From Onchidella celtica (lineage: Eukaryota; Mollusca; Gastropoda; Systellommatophora; Onchidiidae): DNA of 64,000 nt. The position numbers were made by a program, and so were the translations under genes. Where the stretch lies: the NCBI GenBank assembly GCA_963931925.1, contig OZ007570.1, positions 57,428,321 through 57,492,320 of the forward strand. The letters are read 5' to 3'. The notes under the pieces are model-generated. The model saw nothing but the letters and a program-made list of their open reading frames with translations, had not been told where the DNA came from and did not search any database. Shown one piece after another: positions 51,501 to 63,495 of the stretch (the stretch's first letter is position 1; each line of letters starts with the position of its first letter).

Positions 51501-52850
51501 ATGGGACTGTCTTGGAAAGCATGCAATAGAGTGAACACACAATTCTTCCAGTCCAATTGTTTGAAGAAATGATAACACTGGGGCTGAGAAAATCAGGTTG
51601 CTCAATGAAGACTGAGTTTTAAGTTTTGGTCTTTTTTTCTTTCTATTTTTTTTTTAAAATATGAGCACAGATGTATGTCTGTCTCTCATACTTTCAACAA
51701 TATAATTATGATGAAGTTATATTTGTCTCAGAAAACAATGAGAATGAAAACTATTGAGAGACACCACCTTTCTATCCATGAAATGAGCACAACCTAACAT
51801 GCACAACATACTGCCCTGTTTTTTCTGTCTCCTGCCGATGGAATAACACAATGTAAGCTCACCCAAACAATATGCATGCTACCCGTAACAAAACCACACC
51901 ATTGGTAATGTAGAAACAGTCAGGTCAGGGGGGGGGGGGGGGGGAATCTTGCCAGACATTTCATGCCCAGTACTTAATGGTTTGGTCTGTTGTGTCTGCC
52001 ATACCACCTCCACTCTCTTGGCTTGGTTTGTCACTCATAATCTCAATTCTGTGGGGGGGGGGAAAAATCATCAATTATTCTTTTACCATGAGGTAACAAG
52101 TGATTCCCAATAGGAACCAAATTGAGGGGTATTTGCCATACTGTTGCACGCGACATTTTGCTGATTTTGAGGTTTTGTCGTGAAAGTGGCTCTCTTACTC
52201 CTAATTTCATTATGTGCAAGTGTCATTCCAATCAGTTAAAAACTTTTTGAGATACGTGTTTGTGACGTACTGTTTTAAGTGTTTTAGCCCTTTAGCTCTT
52301 CTGCTGACCAAACTTAAATCCTCATTCTCGAAAAGGCAAAATTGCACATACAACAATATGGCAAATATCTCAGAGATGCCAACCCATGAAAATTAAAATG
52401 AGTATTCTCACACTAAAAAGAGTATCCTAGGTTCACAATAAAGTTCACTCATCTTTACCTCTCGCGTTGAAGACCAAACAAAATAAGGTCTGACGTTCAT
52501 TTTTCGCCAAAAAGGGCATAGCATCGTGCTGTTCGTACTAGGCCTACATCGCATTTATATCCACTCGCTTCCGGCCTGGGCAGACAAAGACCGAACTTCC
52601 TTTGTCAAATTTGTACTTTACATCAAGATCTCATCGTGGATTTTGTAGTTTGCTGGCCCGACAATGAAATTTAAACGTATTTCCTCGTCAATAGTCGCAT
52701 TCGCGTATTTTCTGTGAAAAATTATACTAGTTGGCATCTCTGATATCTTTAAATACTCAAAACTATGATATTCTAACTTCAGCCTGTTTGTGCCTGCACT
52801 AAGTCAAAAACGCCAAACTGTTTCTGAAAGGCCGGCAACAAAAACAGGAG
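42557..52850. other. Non-coding region between convergent FAM228 and the PICALM-like gene
   Basis: FAM228 3' UTR signals AATAAA occur at 42632-42637, 43886-43891 and 44457-44462. Beyond that, no exon is supported on either strand. The sequence is rich in A/C on plus, that is T/G on minus. A minus-strand AATAAA lies at 44882-44887. A very long 3' UTR of the minus-strand PICALM-like gene could run through here, but nothing proves it. A G-tract lies at 51928-51944. No transposon was recognised. Confidence 0.5.
42632..42637 (+). terminator. Candidate FAM228 polyadenylation signal
   Basis: AATAAA 75 bases after the FAM228 stop codon. Alternatives lie at 43886 and 44457. Its closeness to the stop makes it the simplest choice. 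Confidence 0.5.
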
Positions 52851-52855
52851 GAAAC
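52851..52855 (+). repeat. Target-site duplication, left copy (GAAAC)
   Basis: GAAAC directly precedes the 5' LTR and is repeated at 61247-61251 directly after the 3' LTR. Five bases is a usual Ty3/gypsy duplication length. It proves that the two LTRs belong to one insertion event. Confidence 0.95.
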
Positions 52856-54035
52856 TGTCACGAGTGGAGTGAGCGATAGTTAATAATTACGGGGGGAGAG
52901 GAGAGTAAAATTAACGCACGGAGACAAGTGAGAAAGTCGTGCATGTCATGAGTGGGGGGTCTGAAGGAGGCGAAAGCGCTGGATTACTATCACTGCAAGT
53001 TAGAAGGTCCTAGGGAGCGGATCTGTGAATAATAGCCCATCGGGCAGAGATAAAGGGAAGCAGTCGAGAAGACTAGTGAGAGTCTTTCCAGTTATGACTG
53101 GTACGTAGAATGTTGATTGATTATTATGATTGATGTATTATATTATATTCGTCTATTACCATGATGTGAATAAGTATATGTGAGGAATGTGGAAGTCCGT
53201 GATATTGGATATAGCAATGTGCGCCATGAGCGATAGATGAAAGTGAGTTCATGGATTTGTAGCGCGAGTGAGTAGTGTGTACTCCGATGGAGGTGTGTTA
53301 CCGTAAGATGTGTGGTGAGTGAAAGGTGAACTAGGGTGTGTACGCTTCATGGATTGTAAGGAGAGGTGGAGTGAATAGAAATGGTAGGGTATTATACCAA
53401 TGTAATGTTATTCTTGTAGGTGTCGGGGACGGGCCGCAGAGCCACCTCGATGAGCACAGGGGATAGGCCAGCATAGGGCCGGAGGCCACACATAGGCCAG
53501 AAGTGAGGCTGTCAGTGCAGGACAGTAGAGGCACATAAAGTCGTGGCAGTCAGGCCACGGGCAGGGACGTAGATATGAGAGTGAATGAGATACTATGTTG
53601 TTGCCATGTTGATAGGCTAGTGAACTGATATTATGTTGTTGCCATGGTGATGGCTATGGAAATAATAACGTGTTATTGCCCTGCTGAGGTGCTAGGGGAG
53701 TGCTAAGGTGTATGACAATAGGAAGGTGATATTGAGAGACTGCGGTGCCAGTGAATCATTAATGTACTATTAAGACCCTGAGGGGAGAGGCTGAGGCCGA
53801 AGTGCCTTTAGGAGTAACTACCGGATTGTGGATCCGAGGGAGCGTGTGTGTGAGAATAAGGCCATTGTACGGCAGTCATTTCAATAATATAATATATGTA
53901 ATTGCGCTATTATATGTATAATTATGTTTAATAAATGTGTGAGTCTGATGGATTGTTCTGTTAAGTGTTAACTTGTTTGTTCGTGATTGTTGTCCTGTCA
54001 TAACTATTACATTTCCCAGTCTGGGATTTGTGACA
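52856..54035 (+). repeat. 5' LTR of the Gmr1-like retrotransposon
   Basis: 1180 bases starting TGTCAC and ending GTGACA (6-base inverted ends). Read base by base against the 3' LTR, I find one difference: G at 53055 against A at 60266. An AATAAA at 53930-53935 is the likely polyadenylation signal, placing the R/U5 border soon after. AT-rich TATA-like sequence lies just before it (53883-53923). Two GTTGCCATG motifs in a local duplication (53600-53613 and 53638-53651) resemble RFX X-box sites. Open frames crossing the LTR are not genes. Confidence 0.97.
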
Positions 54036-54087
54036 TTGGGGGCTCGTCCGTTGTGACATTGGGGGCTCGTCCATTGTGACTCGTCCA
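54028..54087 (+). promoter_or_regulatory. Primer-binding site, tandemly duplicated with the LTR end
   Basis: TGGGGGCTCGTCCG at 54037-54050, one base after the LTR, matches the 3' end complement of tRNA-Pro, the primer type known from gammaretroviruses. A 23-base unit joining the last 8 LTR bases to the site (54028-54050) is repeated at 54051-54073, so a second PBS of 13 bases lies at 54060-54072. A third partial copy (54074-54087) lacks the G-run. Only the first copy is correctly placed next to the LTR. Confidence 0.85.
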
Positions 54088-54985
54088 TTTTCGTAATATT
54101 TAGTTGTAGTTAGTTAGTAGGTAATTGTGCTGTCTTGTTCGTTGGATGAATGGACATTTCATGATATGATTTATGTATAATAATGAATGTATATTGATGC
54201 ATGTATTGCTATGAATAGGTATTAATTTGTATTTAAACTTTCCAGAGTGTGTGCGTGCAGCCTGAGGAGACGAGCGGCCAGAGCTCCGATTAAAGGGAGG
54301 AGTTAAACTCAAAATTCAAAGTTAAGTGAAGCTGAAATTTTGTGCCCTGGATTGTGGGCTGTCCCTTTGATCTGTCTTTTTCCCTGTTTTTGCTGTTTTT
54401 GTTGTCGTTATAGGTTATACGGGCGGTGGCGCGGGTTTGCTGTGTTGAACTTAGTTTATCCTTTTAAAAAGGTGTGGTAAACTTTGGAACTTCGTTCATC
54501 ACAGTGAACAGTTCTGTAGGGACCTGTATTTTTGTTTAGATTGTAGCGTTCTATCTTCCTCGTTGTTTTAGGAAGACGTTTCTCTTGTCCCTCTTCTACC
54601 TTTCTGTAGATACGTTCTTTTTTTTCAGACTCTGTTCTTGTTCGTACCTTGTAGTGTAATCGGCGTAGTAGGTTGCATTTTTTTTTCCATTATAGTTTTT
54701 TTTTGTAGAAGCTTTGTCCTAGTCTGGTTCGTTGTCCTTGACGTACTTGTGGTCCTTCTACTATATTTCTTCATTCTTGTGGTTTCTATTTTCTTTTATA
54801 ATTAATAGCGCTATACATTTTATAGATATAGAATTAGTTGTGCTGTAAAGGTAAATTTCTGAATTGTATTCTGAACCGGGTATTGTTATATCTGGTGTGA
54901 TCTCAGGTCTCTGGTCGTGTCGTTAGTGATCATACCGACAGGTTGGTCGTTCGCATAATAGATACCATAACCATAAATCTGTGAA
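54088..54985 (+). other. Untranslated leader of the retrotransposon
   Basis: About 0.9 kb between the primer-binding repeats and the gag start, with a T-rich second half. It has several upstream ATGs but no long frame. Packaging or dimerisation signals would be expected here, but none can be recognised by eye. Confidence 0.7.
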
Positions 54986-57900
54986 ATGGCGGAACTCCAA
55001 CAACTAATGAAGTTGGGTAAGGAACTTGGCCTGGAGGGAGAGGAGCTACGCGGCTGGATTAAAGAACAGCAGGCGGATTTGCGCGATGAGCGTGCTAAGG
55101 ATAGAGAGCGTCAACAAGAAAAAGAGGCTCAAGAGCGACAGAGAGAAGAGGAAAGGGAGTTTAAGCAACAGGAAAGAGAGGCTAAGGTTAAGCAACAGGA
55201 GTTAGAGGCTCAGCAACAGGAAAGGGAGTTTAAGTTAAAGGAGTTGCATCAGCAACAGGAGAAACAGGCTCAGGAGAGGGAGTTAAGGTTAAAGGAGATA
55301 GAGGCGCAAGTAAAGATTGCGGAGTTAGAACTCAAGAAGAATACGCCAGCGGAAACGGCTGAGCGGCAGGTACACAATAAAGGTGGCGTTAGGATTAAGC
55401 TCCCTACGTTCGACGACCGGAAGGACGACATAGACGCCTTCCTTTACAGGTTCGAACTGAACGCACAATTGCAATGGGGGGAAAATAAGGAATTATGGGC
55501 CACGTACCTGGCGTCGCTATTGCAGGGGCGAGCGTTAACCTACTTTAAAGAGCTACAGCGCGAAGACGTGCAAGATTACGATAAGCTGAAGGCTTTGCTG
55601 CTTCGCCGATTTGCGCGTACCGAGGAATATTTCCGGGAGCAGTTTAGGCGAGCACGTGCAGATACCAGGGAGGACTTTGCTGCCTTCGTCGCGAGACTGA
55701 CGGAGTATTTCGCGAACTGGGTAGACTTGGCGCATGTGGGCACGGATTTTGCTAAACTGAAAGACTTAATGATCCGTGACCAGCTGTACGCGTCGTGCCA
55801 CAAAGATCTGGTGGCTTTCCTGAAAGAGAACGGACCCGCGACGGTGCAGGAGGCGTCTAAGTTGGCGGAGGCATACCGTACGGCGCATCCGTCCAAACCA
55901 GTCGCCAGGGCGTACGTCCAAGATGCTGGGTACGTCGCCGTTGTCGAGGGGTCGCCGGCAGGACTTAGGGACAGGTCGCGTCAGCGTGGTGCCTATAGTG
56001 GGCAAGGCCAGGGGCAGCATAGGGGCTATCACCAATCACCGGCATATGGATCCGGTAAGTTTGACCGAGCAGGAGGGCTAGGTCGCGGTAATGGCCGGGG
56101 GCGAGTTGTGACCTTTGCCGATGACCGACGGCATAGGGACTCTAGTTCCGGTCGCGATGGGTCACGGGGACCCAGGCCTAGAGCAGCACAGGGAGCGGAG
56201 TGTTGGACTTGCGGACGCGTGGGTCACTTTTCGCGCGAGTGTAGGGCCGCGAAGTGTTGGAACTGCGGAAGAGCAGATCACATCAGCGTGAACTGCCCGG
56301 CAGGTAGGATAGCGGCGAACGTGGACAGTAGCTCCAGTCCATGCTCCCCAAATAAATTTCATCATGCGGCTGCGTGTGTTACATCGGACAACGGAGGCGG
56401 ACAGTATTCTAAGTGTCCCAGTTGTGAGAAGTTATTATCTTCCGGTGTTTTACCTTGTGGGAGAAAGATCCCCGTTATAAATTCATGTCATACAGGAGGT
56501 GGTCTTAGGGTTTATCCGGGGTTTGTTGGGGACGAACCGGTCTCGGTTTTACGAGATACAGGATCTACCGTTGTGGGAGTGCATAGGGACTGCATTCGGG
56601 ATTCACAGCTTACAGGTGAGACTGTCCCGTGCATCCAATTTTCGGGGGCCATTGAGAAATTACCCATGGCAAAAATAATGATAGATACACCTTTCCTTAG
56701 CGGGGAAGTCGAAGCAGTCGTTGGTTGTTTTCCAGGCGCCCAGCTCATCATTGGGAATGTATCACGGGTAGTTTCCCCTTCCGATGAGAACGTGCAAGCA
56801 TGGTCGCAATCAAAAGGTATTGACTTTTGCGCCGCGGTCGAAACACGCCGACGGTTAGCCGATAAAGACAAGATTAGACCTTTGGCTACGCCAGCGGTCA
56901 ACCTAGACATCACGCCGGAGCGCTTGGCGAGATTACAAAGGGAGGACCCATCATTAAACCCATGTTTTGGGGAAGCGCGAACCGAGAAAACGAGGAGATA
57001 TAAGAACGGGTCGTCCTCCTTTATTGTTCAGGCGGGCATTCTGTTCCGTAAATATGTAACGGTGTCCTCCATTTTAAAGCAGGTCGTGGTGCCAGCGTTG
57101 CTGATCGCAACAGTGTTGCATTTGGCACATGATGTCCCATTAGCGGGTCATATGGGGATAGCTAGAACCAAAGAAAGGGTTCTTAAAAATTTTTACTGGC
57201 CATCGATCCACAGAGATGTGCAGGTCTATTGTAAGATGTGCAGTGCGTGCCAAAAGACGACGCATAAGGGTCGTACACCCCAGGCCCCTCTTCAGAAGAT
57301 CCCCACGGTCTCGGGACCGTTTAAAAAGGTCTCGATAGACCTTGTTGGCCCCATTCACCCAGCGACCGATAGGGGGAATCGATTTTTCTTAACGGTCATA
57401 TGTAATGCTACGAGATGGCCAGAGGCGGTTCCTCTGCGGACCATAACGTCTGAGGCAGTCGCGGAAGCGTTGTTTGCAATTTTCGCTAGGGTAGGAATAC
57501 CAGAGCAAATTCTGTCTGATAGGGGCGCGCAATTTACGTCGCAGATGATGAAGGAATTGTTCCGCTTATTCAGTATACAACCCATCACTACCACCCCTTA
57601 TCATCCGCAGGCTAATGGCATGTGCGAGAGATTGAACTCGACGTTAAAGTCGATGCTGCGTAAGGTAGCTGCTGATCGCCCTAAAGATTGGGATAGATAT
57701 ATCCCTGCAGTGTTATTCGCGTACAGAGAGGTACGGCAGGAGTCAACGGGATTCTCGCCGTTCGAAATGATGTACGGTCGTAGTCCCAGGGGCCCAACTG
57801 ATGTTCTTCGGGACATGATGACGTCGCCATCATCGGGAGACGATGATCAGATTTCGGTGTTTCAGTACCTTGTTGATTTAAGAGAAAGACTATCTTCAGC

Positions 57901-59710
57901 GCGCACTATAGCAGAAGAAGCGTCTAATATCGCTTCGAAAAGAGCAAAAGACTATAAAGATAGAGGGTCCAAACTGAGAATTTTTAAGCCAGGAGACAAG
58001 GTTCTGCTGTTGTTACCTACGGACCATAATAAGTTATTGATGACATGGAAAGGCCCTTATGTTATTGAGCGAGTTGTTTCAAAGGTAGATTACGCTATCC
58101 ACATTGATGGAGCGAGTAAGGTTTTCCATGTTAATATGCTACAGAGATTTTATGAGAGACCACAGTATCTGTGTGCACAGACAAGACCAGAGGAGACTGT
58201 CTTCTCTACTGCTTGTACGGGGGTCGTAGACCAGTTGGACTGTGACGTAAGCGACACCGAGGCGCAGGAAGAGTTACAAATTCAATTGCCGGAGTTAACT
58301 GCGACACAAGGTTACAGGGACGTAAAAATTAACCCTGACCTTACGAGTTCAAGGAGTAGGGAACTTGAGACCCTGTTAGCGTCATTTCCGGATGTTGTTA
58401 CGGATTTGCCGGGTCGCACTACGGTGATCCAGCACCAAATAAAGTTGACTTCCGATAAGCCAGTATTTCTTAGACCGTATCCGTTGCCTTTTTCTTCGAG
58501 AGATAGAGTCATAAAGGAAGTTGAGTCAATGTTGAAGTTGGATGTGATAGAACCATCAACATCGCCGTATTCATCACCCATCGTCCTCGTGAAAAAACTT
58601 GATGGATCGGTGCGGTTCTGTATTGATTTTCGAAGATTGAACACTATTACGGTAGGCGATAGGGAGCCTATTCCGTTTCAGGAGGAATTAATAGCTTCAT
58701 TGGCCGGGTCCACGTGGTTTTCCAAGATAGATTTGACGAAAGGGTATTGGGAAATCCCGCTCACTGAGGAGTCTAAACAATACACGGCGTTCCAAACGCC
58801 CATTGGATTATTCCAGTTTAAGGTCATGCCATTTGGGTTGGTGAACGCGCCAGCGACGTTTGCACGATTAATGAGATTGGTGTTGAAGGACATACCTAAT
58901 GTCGTGTCATTCTTTGACGATATAGCATGCCATACGTCGACATGGTCTGATCATATTCAGACACTAACAGTAATTTTTCAACGATTACGTCATTTTGGGT
59001 TAACTGCTAAACCCGCAAAGATGGATTTGGCATGTCCAGAGATAGTATTCTTAGGACATATTGTGGGTAGAGGTGTTCAGAGACCTGAAGAAACAAAAAT
59101 TGACAAGTTAGTAGGGTTGCAAATCCCTAAAACAAAGAAACAAGTCAGAAGCTTAGTGGGAATTTTAAATTATTACAGAAAGTTCATTCCAAATTTTTCC
59201 TCCTTGTCATCTTCTCTTACTGACCTTACTAAGAAGGGACAACCCGATAAGGTCCAGTGGACGTCTGAATGTCAGACATCATTTGATAATTTGGTGACAG
59301 CATTATCATCGTCACCCATTCTGATATTACCCGATTTTCGATCTAATTTTATCCTCAGAACGGATGCGTCGGACTCTGGTGTCGGCGCTTGTCTTCTACA
59401 GGAGAAGAACGAATGTCTCCATCCTGTATGTTATGTCAGTAGGAAGCTATTGCAGAGAGAAAGAAAGTATTCTGTGATAGAGCGTGAGTGTCTTGCCATT
59501 GTCTGGTCCGTCCAGAAACTAGGACGTTATCTCATGGGACGAGAATTTTGTATCCAGACAGACCACAAGCCACTGACATTTTTGTCGAAGAATCGTTCGT
59601 CCAGCCCACGCTTGTCTAGATGGGCATTGGCTTTACAGCCGTACACCTTCGTTATTCAGCCAATTCCAGGAACCAGCAATCATATCGCCGACTACCTTAG
59701 TCGAGCCTAG
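54986..59710 (+). CDS. Gag-pol polyprotein, domain order gag-PR-IN-RT-RNH
   Basis: 1574 codons in one frame without stop or shift. The ATG (AAATGG context) begins a Gln/Glu-rich coiled coil (about residues 30-120). A gag core follows (135-300), then a Gly/Arg-rich stretch and two CCHC knuckles (C406-C419 and C424-C437). The protease has DTGS at 524-527. The integrase has an HHCC finger (H715, H722, C752, C755), a catalytic triad D785, D845, E881 with 35 residues between the last two, and a GPY/F module (WKGPY near 1021-1025). RT follows, with D1249 and FFDD at 1309-1312, a variant of the usual YxDD box. RNase H has D1460, E1501, D1526 and D1569. All catalytic residues are present. Gag and Pol share one frame, so the Gag:Pol ratio must be set by processing or another device. 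No chromodomain is visible after GPY/F. Confidence 0.97.
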   Translation: MAELQQLMKLGKELGLEGEELRGWIKEQQADLRDERAKDRERQQEKEAQERQREEEREFKQQEREAKVKQQELEAQQQEREFKLKELHQQQEKQAQERELRLKEIEAQVKIAELELKKNTPAETAERQVHNKGGVRIKLPTFDDRKDDIDAFLYRFELNAQLQWGENKELWATYLASLLQGRALTYFKELQREDVQDYDKLKALLLRRFARTEEYFREQFRRARADTREDFAAFVARLTEYFANWVDLAHVGTDFAKLKDLMIRDQLYASCHKDLVAFLKENGPATVQEASKLAEAYRTAHPSKPVARAYVQDAGYVAVVEGSPAGLRDRSRQRGAYSGQGQGQHRGYHQSPAYGSGKFDRAGGLGRGNGRGRVVTFADDRRHRDSSSGRDGSRGPRPRAAQGAECWTCGRVGHFSRECRAAKCWNCGRADHISVNCPAGRIAANVDSSSSPCSPNKFHHAAACVTSDNGGGQYSKCPSCEKLLSSGVLPCGRKIPVINSCHTGGGLRVYPGFVGDEPVSVLRDTGSTVVGVHRDCIRDSQLTGETVPCIQFSGAIEKLPMAKIMIDTPFLSGEVEAVVGCFPGAQLIIGNVSRVVSPSDENVQAWSQSKGIDFCAAVETRRRLADKDKIRPLATPAVNLDITPERLARLQREDPSLNPCFGEARTEKTRRYKNGSSSFIVQAGILFRKYVTVSSILKQVVVPALLIATVLHLAHDVPLAGHMGIARTKERVLKNFYWPSIHRDVQVYCKMCSACQKTTHKGRTPQAPLQKIPTVSGPFKKVSIDLVGPIHPATDRGNRFFLTVICNATRWPEAVPLRTITSEAVAEALFAIFARVGIPEQILSDRGAQFTSQMMKELFRLFSIQPITTTPYHPQANGMCERLNSTLKSMLRKVAADRPKDWDRYIPAVLFAYREVRQESTGFSPFEMMYGRSPRGPTDVLRDMMTSPSSGDDDQISVFQYLVDLRERLSSARTIAEEASNIASKRAKDYKDRGSKLRIFKPGDKVLLLLPTDHNKLLMTWKGPYVIERVVSKVDYAIHIDGASKVFHVNMLQRFYERPQYLCAQTRPEETVFSTACTGVVDQLDCDVSDTEAQEELQIQLPELTATQGYRDVKINPDLTSSRSRELETLLASFPDVVTDLPGRTTVIQHQIKLTSDKPVFLRPYPLPFSSRDRVIKEVESMLKLDVIEPSTSPYSSPIVLVKKLDGSVRFCIDFRRLNTITVGDREPIPFQEELIASLAGSTWFSKIDLTKGYWEIPLTEESKQYTAFQTPIGLFQFKVMPFGLVNAPATFARLMRLVLKDIPNVVSFFDDIACHTSTWSDHIQTLTVIFQRLRHFGLTAKPAKMDLACPEIVFLGHIVGRGVQRPEETKIDKLVGLQIPKTKKQVRSLVGILNYYRKFIPNFSSLSSSLTDLTKKGQPDKVQWTSECQTSFDNLVTALSSSPILILPDFRSNFILRTDASDSGVGACLLQEKNECLHPVCYVSRKLLQRERKYSVIERECLAIVWSVQKLGRYLMGREFCIQTDHKPLTFLSKNRSSSPRLSRWALALQPYTFVIQPIPGTSNHIADYLSRA

Positions 59711-60066
59711 GGCAAGATTTCAGGAGCTTATACATCGGAGGACAGGAACATTGACAGGATCTGTGTGAATGAGTCGACTTTAAAATATTGACATTATAAA
59801 ATATATGATATGAAGAATGGTTGATAGGTTGAATGGTTTTTGATTCTGTATTAGATATTGTGTTTAGTTAGCTATTGATGATGTGATACATATATGCATA
59901 ATGCATGGCATATTGATCCCCATATTTTCCCCTGATCCCAGTATTTTATGTGCTGGGGGCATTGGTAGATCATTTTTAATGTAGGTATTGCTCAGGCTCA
60001 CTCGTTGACAGTCATCTTGATGCGATTTGAAATTAATTGCATTAATTTTTTTGGGGTGGGGGATGA
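59711..60066 (+). other. 3' untranslated internal region with polypurine tract
   Basis: No frame of note, so there is no third gene. GGGGTGGGGGA at 60053-60063 is the likely polypurine tract priming plus-strand synthesis. It ends three bases (TGA) before the 3' LTR. A T-run precedes it, as often seen before such tracts. Confidence 0.8.
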
Positions 60067-61246
60067 TGTCACGAGTGGAGTGAGCGATAGTTAATAATTA
60101 CGGGGGGAGAGGAGAGTAAAATTAACGCACGGAGACAAGTGAGAAAGTCGTGCATGTCATGAGTGGGGGGTCTGAAGGAGGCGAAAGCGCTGGATTACTA
60201 TCACTGCAAGTTAGAAGGTCCTAGGGAGCGGATCTGTGAATAATAGCCCATCGGGCAGAGATAAAAGGAAGCAGTCGAGAAGACTAGTGAGAGTCTTTCC
60301 AGTTATGACTGGTACGTAGAATGTTGATTGATTATTATGATTGATGTATTATATTATATTCGTCTATTACCATGATGTGAATAAGTATATGTGAGGAATG
60401 TGGAAGTCCGTGATATTGGATATAGCAATGTGCGCCATGAGCGATAGATGAAAGTGAGTTCATGGATTTGTAGCGCGAGTGAGTAGTGTGTACTCCGATG
60501 GAGGTGTGTTACCGTAAGATGTGTGGTGAGTGAAAGGTGAACTAGGGTGTGTACGCTTCATGGATTGTAAGGAGAGGTGGAGTGAATAGAAATGGTAGGG
60601 TATTATACCAATGTAATGTTATTCTTGTAGGTGTCGGGGACGGGCCGCAGAGCCACCTCGATGAGCACAGGGGATAGGCCAGCATAGGGCCGGAGGCCAC
60701 ACATAGGCCAGAAGTGAGGCTGTCAGTGCAGGACAGTAGAGGCACATAAAGTCGTGGCAGTCAGGCCACGGGCAGGGACGTAGATATGAGAGTGAATGAG
60801 ATACTATGTTGTTGCCATGTTGATAGGCTAGTGAACTGATATTATGTTGTTGCCATGGTGATGGCTATGGAAATAATAACGTGTTATTGCCCTGCTGAGG
60901 TGCTAGGGGAGTGCTAAGGTGTATGACAATAGGAAGGTGATATTGAGAGACTGCGGTGCCAGTGAATCATTAATGTACTATTAAGACCCTGAGGGGAGAG
61001 GCTGAGGCCGAAGTGCCTTTAGGAGTAACTACCGGATTGTGGATCCGAGGGAGCGTGTGTGTGAGAATAAGGCCATTGTACGGCAGTCATTTCAATAATA
61101 TAATATATGTAATTGCGCTATTATATGTATAATTATGTTTAATAAATGTGTGAGTCTGATGGATTGTTCTGTTAAGTGTTAACTTGTTTGTTCGTGATTG
61201 TTGTCCTGTCATAACTATTACATTTCCCAGTCTGGGATTTGTGACA
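60067..61246 (+). repeat. 3' LTR of the Gmr1-like retrotransposon
   Basis: 1180 bases, with a constant offset of 7211 from the 5' LTR and a single substitution at 60266. The polyadenylation signal AATAAA lies at 61141-61146. The right flank GAAAC (61247-61251) completes the target duplication. Confidence 0.97.
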
Positions 61247-61304
61247 GAAACTATCTCTGCATGTAACAACATAGATTCTCCTACATTAAGAAATGTTCAA
61301 TGTT

Positions 61305-61395
61305 GTCATATTCAGTGTATACAAGAGTGTCGCGAAGTCCATGGCTGTCAATTTGAATGCGTGTTCACCTATGACTTTTTCGGACACCCTGCACA
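61305..61395 (-). mobile_element. Terminal fragment of a mariner-like element
   Basis: The minus strand reads GCAGGGTGTCCGAAAAAGTC from about 61400, close to the ACAGGGTGTCCACAAAGTC terminus at 13820. The following 60 bases (CATTCAAATTGACAGCCATG and onward) have no counterpart in the window. It lies between the retrotransposon and the stop codon of the PICALM-like gene, in its probable 3' UTR. Confidence 0.4.
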
Positions 61396-61576
61396 TATTT
61401 CCCAGAACCAAATTTACATCTTGGAAGCACACTGCTATTAGCTTTCTTCAGACTAACCTATGTTCACAAGTAAATAATATTCAGTTATATTCAGTTACAG
61501 GAAGGCTCTTCTGTTTCCAAATCAGATCATTTCAAGCAACTGAATAAATGAATATCTAGTGAGTACCTGTTGACTC

Positions 61577-63495
<1,919 letters not shown>

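Larger units (their letters stand above)
52856..61246 (+). mobile_element. Full-length LTR retrotransposon, Gmr1-like (Ty3/gypsy with integrase before RT)
   Basis: 8391 bases: LTR, primer-binding site, about 0.9 kb leader, one gag-pol frame (54986-59710), 356 bases without a gene, purine tract, LTR, all bounded by GAAAC duplications. Domain order is gag, protease, integrase, RT, RNase H. Family knowledge: most Ty3/gypsy elements have integrase last; gypsy-type proteins with a copia-type order define the Gmr1-like group reported from deuterostomes. No env-like frame is present. The intact frame and near-identical LTRs suggest a recent and possibly active copy. It is antisense to the PICALM-like gene. 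Confidence 0.95.

Noticed and set aside
53331..53534. 67-codon minus-strand frame present identically at 60542-60745
   Set aside because: Same LTR sequence twice. No gene is expected on the minus strand of the LTR.
59711..60066. Possible env or accessory gene after pol
   Set aside because: No frame of useful length before the polypurine tract.
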